Of a stretch of 42,847 nucleotides of DNA, positions 41,686 to 42,847 are shown in pieces. The position numbers and the translations under genes were made by a program. The notes beneath the pieces were generated by a model that was given only the letters and a program-made list of their open reading frames with translations, made no database searches and was not told where the DNA came from. Source of the DNA: DASXSB01 sp036506275 (GTDB lineage: Bacteria > Methylomirabilota > Methylomirabilia > Rokubacteriales > CSP1-6); the NCBI GenBank assembly GCA_036506275.1, contig DASXSB010000091.1:1-42847 (forward strand), given 5' to 3'. Every line of letters begins with the position of its first letter. The first letter of the stretch is position 1.

Positions 41686-42096
41686 ATGCGTCTCGGACGA
41701 GCGATCGCGGTGATCCTCTGCGGTATTGTCGTGTTGGCTGGCTGTAAGTCCGGGGGCGGTGGGGGCGGTCCCATCGAAGCGCGACTGTCGCCCCAGAGCA
41801 ACTCGGGCGAAACGGGAACCGCCACTCTGACGAAGCAGGGCGACACCCAGACGAAGGTTGTGCTCTCCGTGGCGGGCGCGCCGAGTGGTTCCTCGCAGCC
41901 GGTTCACATCCACAAGGGCACCTGCGCCAGTCTCGATCCGAAGCCCGCGTTCCCGCTCTCGCCGCTCGTCAACGGAAAGTCGGAGACGGTGGTGAACGCG
42001 TCGATGGACGAGCTCACCAAGGGCGGCTACGCCATCAACGGTCACAAGTCGGCGCAGGAAGTGTCGACGTACGTCTTCTGCGGCAATCTGCGATAG
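41686..42096 (+). CDS. small lipoprotein of unknown function (CHRD/SOD-like motif)
   Basis: A 136-residue lipoprotein. The lipobox is VVLAGC with lipidated Cys20 after a short signal peptide, then a Gly-rich linker. The mature domain is beta-rich, with TATLTKQGDTQTKVVLSVAG, a PVHIHKGTCASLDPKPAFPL segment and a C-terminal STYVFCGNLR; the two Cys probably form a disulfide. The HIHxGTC segment resembles small CHRD-like or Cu,Zn-SOD-like domains, but too few metal ligands are present to claim enzyme activity. GGAGG stands 6 nt before the ATG. It is followed by a strong hairpin at 42134-42168. Confidence 0.8.
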   Translation: MRLGRAIAVILCGIVVLAGCKSGGGGGGPIEARLSPQSNSGETGTATLTKQGDTQTKVVLSVAGAPSGSSQPVHIHKGTCASLDPKPAFPLSPLVNGKSETVVNASMDELTKGGYAINGHKSAQEVSTYVFCGNLR

Positions 42097-42400
42097 CGTT
42101 CGCAGCAGCAGTGAGCCCGCGCTGTTGATGTAAGCGGAAGGGTTCGCGTCACCCGCGAACTCTTCCGCCACCTCACGCTGCGCGACGATCGCCTCTGTCC
42201 CCGTAGCCGGGCTTGCTGCGTCTCTTCGCCTTCCGGTGGCGATCCGTACTGAGAGATCGGCCTCGCTTCGTCCATCTCCTTGAAGCGACCAGCAACCGGA
42301 GTGCCACTGCGCGCCGGTCGGTATCGCCCTTGCACATCGACTTCGAAATGCCCGACGGATCGTCTCGGCGGGCTGCAAACCGTGAAAAAGGAGTTGAGTC
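42097..42400. other. 304-bp intergenic stretch
   Basis: Apart from the hairpin at 42134-42168 and the AAAAAGGAG Shine-Dalgarno just before the next gene, I see no gene, repeat or convincing promoter box. A short plus-strand ORF (42213-42404) has no domain and runs into the next gene start, so it is not called. Confidence 0.5.
42134..42168 (+). terminator. 15-bp stem-loop downstream of the lipoprotein gene
   Basis: GCGGAAGGGTTCGCG (42134-42148) pairs with CGCGAACTCTTCCGC (42154-42168) around the loop TCACC: 14 Watson-Crick pairs and one G-T wobble. It lies 37 nt after the lipoprotein stop. It lacks a T-run; it is the longest near-perfect stem in the window. Confidence 0.6.
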
Positions 42401-42847
42401 ATGAACGAGGAACAGATGCAGGAATTGCTATATCAGGCGCTGCAGACGGAAATGGGTGGCGTGGAAGTTTATCGCACCGCGCTGCGGTGTGCGCTCAACG
42501 ACGAGCTGAAGGAAGAGTGGGAAGAGTACCTCGAGCAGACCGAGCAGCACGTGGAGATCGTGCGCGACGTCATCACCAAGCTCGCACTCGACCCCGAAGT
42601 GGAGACGCCGGGCCGTGCCGTCGTCCGGCACATCGGAGACTCCCTCGTGAAAGCCATGGAGATGGCGCTCGAGAGCGGGCCGGCGGAAGCGGCCGAGCTG
42701 GTCGCCGCCGAGTGCGTCGTCCACGCCGAGACGAAGGACCATCTCGACTGGGAGCTGATCGGGATGCTGGCGGGCAAGGCGAAGGGCGAGGTCGCTCAGG
42801 CGCTCCGGGACGCTTACAAGCAGGTCGAGGACCAGGAGGACGAGCAC
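42401..42847 (+). CDS. ferritin-like four-helix protein, 3' truncated by window end
   Basis: At least 149 residues, still open at the last base. It starts MNEEQMQELLYQALQTEMGG with AAGGAG 7 nt upstream of the ATG. It is entirely helical and acidic, with regularly placed Glu/His pairs of the kind that bind a di-iron centre in ferritin-like proteins: LQTEMGGVEVYRTAL, YLEQTEQHVEIVRDV and VHAETKDHLDWELI. No signal peptide. I cannot say whether it is a bacterioferritin-like, rubrerythrin-like or non-catalytic member, as the C-terminus is missing. It is well separated from the lipoprotein gene by an intergenic stretch with a hairpin. Confidence 0.72.
   Translation, partial: MNEEQMQELLYQALQTEMGGVEVYRTALRCALNDELKEEWEEYLEQTEQHVEIVRDVITKLALDPEVETPGRAVVRHIGDSLVKAMEMALESGPAEAAELVAAECVVHAETKDHLDWELIGMLAGKAKGEVAQALRDAYKQVEDQEDEH

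Overview
The window reads as a piece of a high-GC bacterial chromosome, most likely an uncultivated soil or sediment lineage of the Candidatus Rokubacteria / Methylomirabilota type. The reasons are the very GC-rich third codon positions, the density of Liv-type and Dpp/Opp-type ABC importers, PQQ dehydrogenases with small c-type cytochromes, a DUF2277 protein, and a LysM/peptidoglycan-binding protein of a type known from Gram-negative bacteria. That placement is an inference from gene content; no rRNA or other phylogenetic marker is present. I see no tRNA or rRNA gene, no IS element, no integrase and no CRISPR array.

Layout. 1-753 is the 3' end of a LuxR-type regulator. 763-1619 holds a small cupin and an NTF2-like protein. 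1703-6736 is an operon (transcribed leftwards) of a dipeptide/oligopeptide-type importer (binding protein and two permeases, no ATPase) ending in a gamma-glutamyltransferase without a signal peptide. 6805-11282 is a complete branched-chain amino acid type importer (livJ-H-M-G-F order) behind a good sigma70-type promoter. 11283-12347 is a gene-poor patch with two small doubtful ORFs and a perfect 18-bp palindrome. 12348-17629 is a second peptide-type importer, again without ATPases, followed by a tandem palindromic repeat, a two-repeat alpha/beta-barrel protein and a mandelate-racemase/enolase-superfamily enzyme. 17682-19670 is a PQQ-type sorbosone/glucose dehydrogenase with a diheme cytochrome c. 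19799-24706 is a divergent pair, an FAD-dependent amine/amino acid oxidase-like enzyme and a 1220-residue fused ABC exporter, both apparently leaderless. 24753-28588 carries a DUF2277 protein, a small membrane protein and both subunits of a type IIB topoisomerase (topoisomerase VI). 28791-33251 is a four-gene cassette: LysM/peptidoglycan-binding protein, metzincin-like protease, and two paralogous repeat-like proteins of unknown function. 33264-36614 is a surface-glycan type set (methyltransferase, family 2 glycosyltransferase, polytopic membrane protein). 37205-40222 is a xoxFGJ-like PQQ alcohol dehydrogenase operon. 40239-42847 has a ThuA-like protein, a monoheme cytochrome c, a lipoprotein and the start of a ferritin-like protein.

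How it fits together. The importers suggest scavenging of peptides, gamma-glutamyl compounds and amino acids. Two PQQ dehydrogenases, each followed by a GC-rich hairpin and then a cytochrome c gene, suggest periplasmic oxidation of alcohols and sugars feeding electrons into the respiratory chain; the alcohol dehydrogenase carries the extra aspartate typical of lanthanide-dependent enzymes. The two most unusual pieces are the topoisomerase VI pair in a bacterium and the LysM / metzincin / paralogue-pair cassette beside it, which I regard as the best candidate for an undescribed system.
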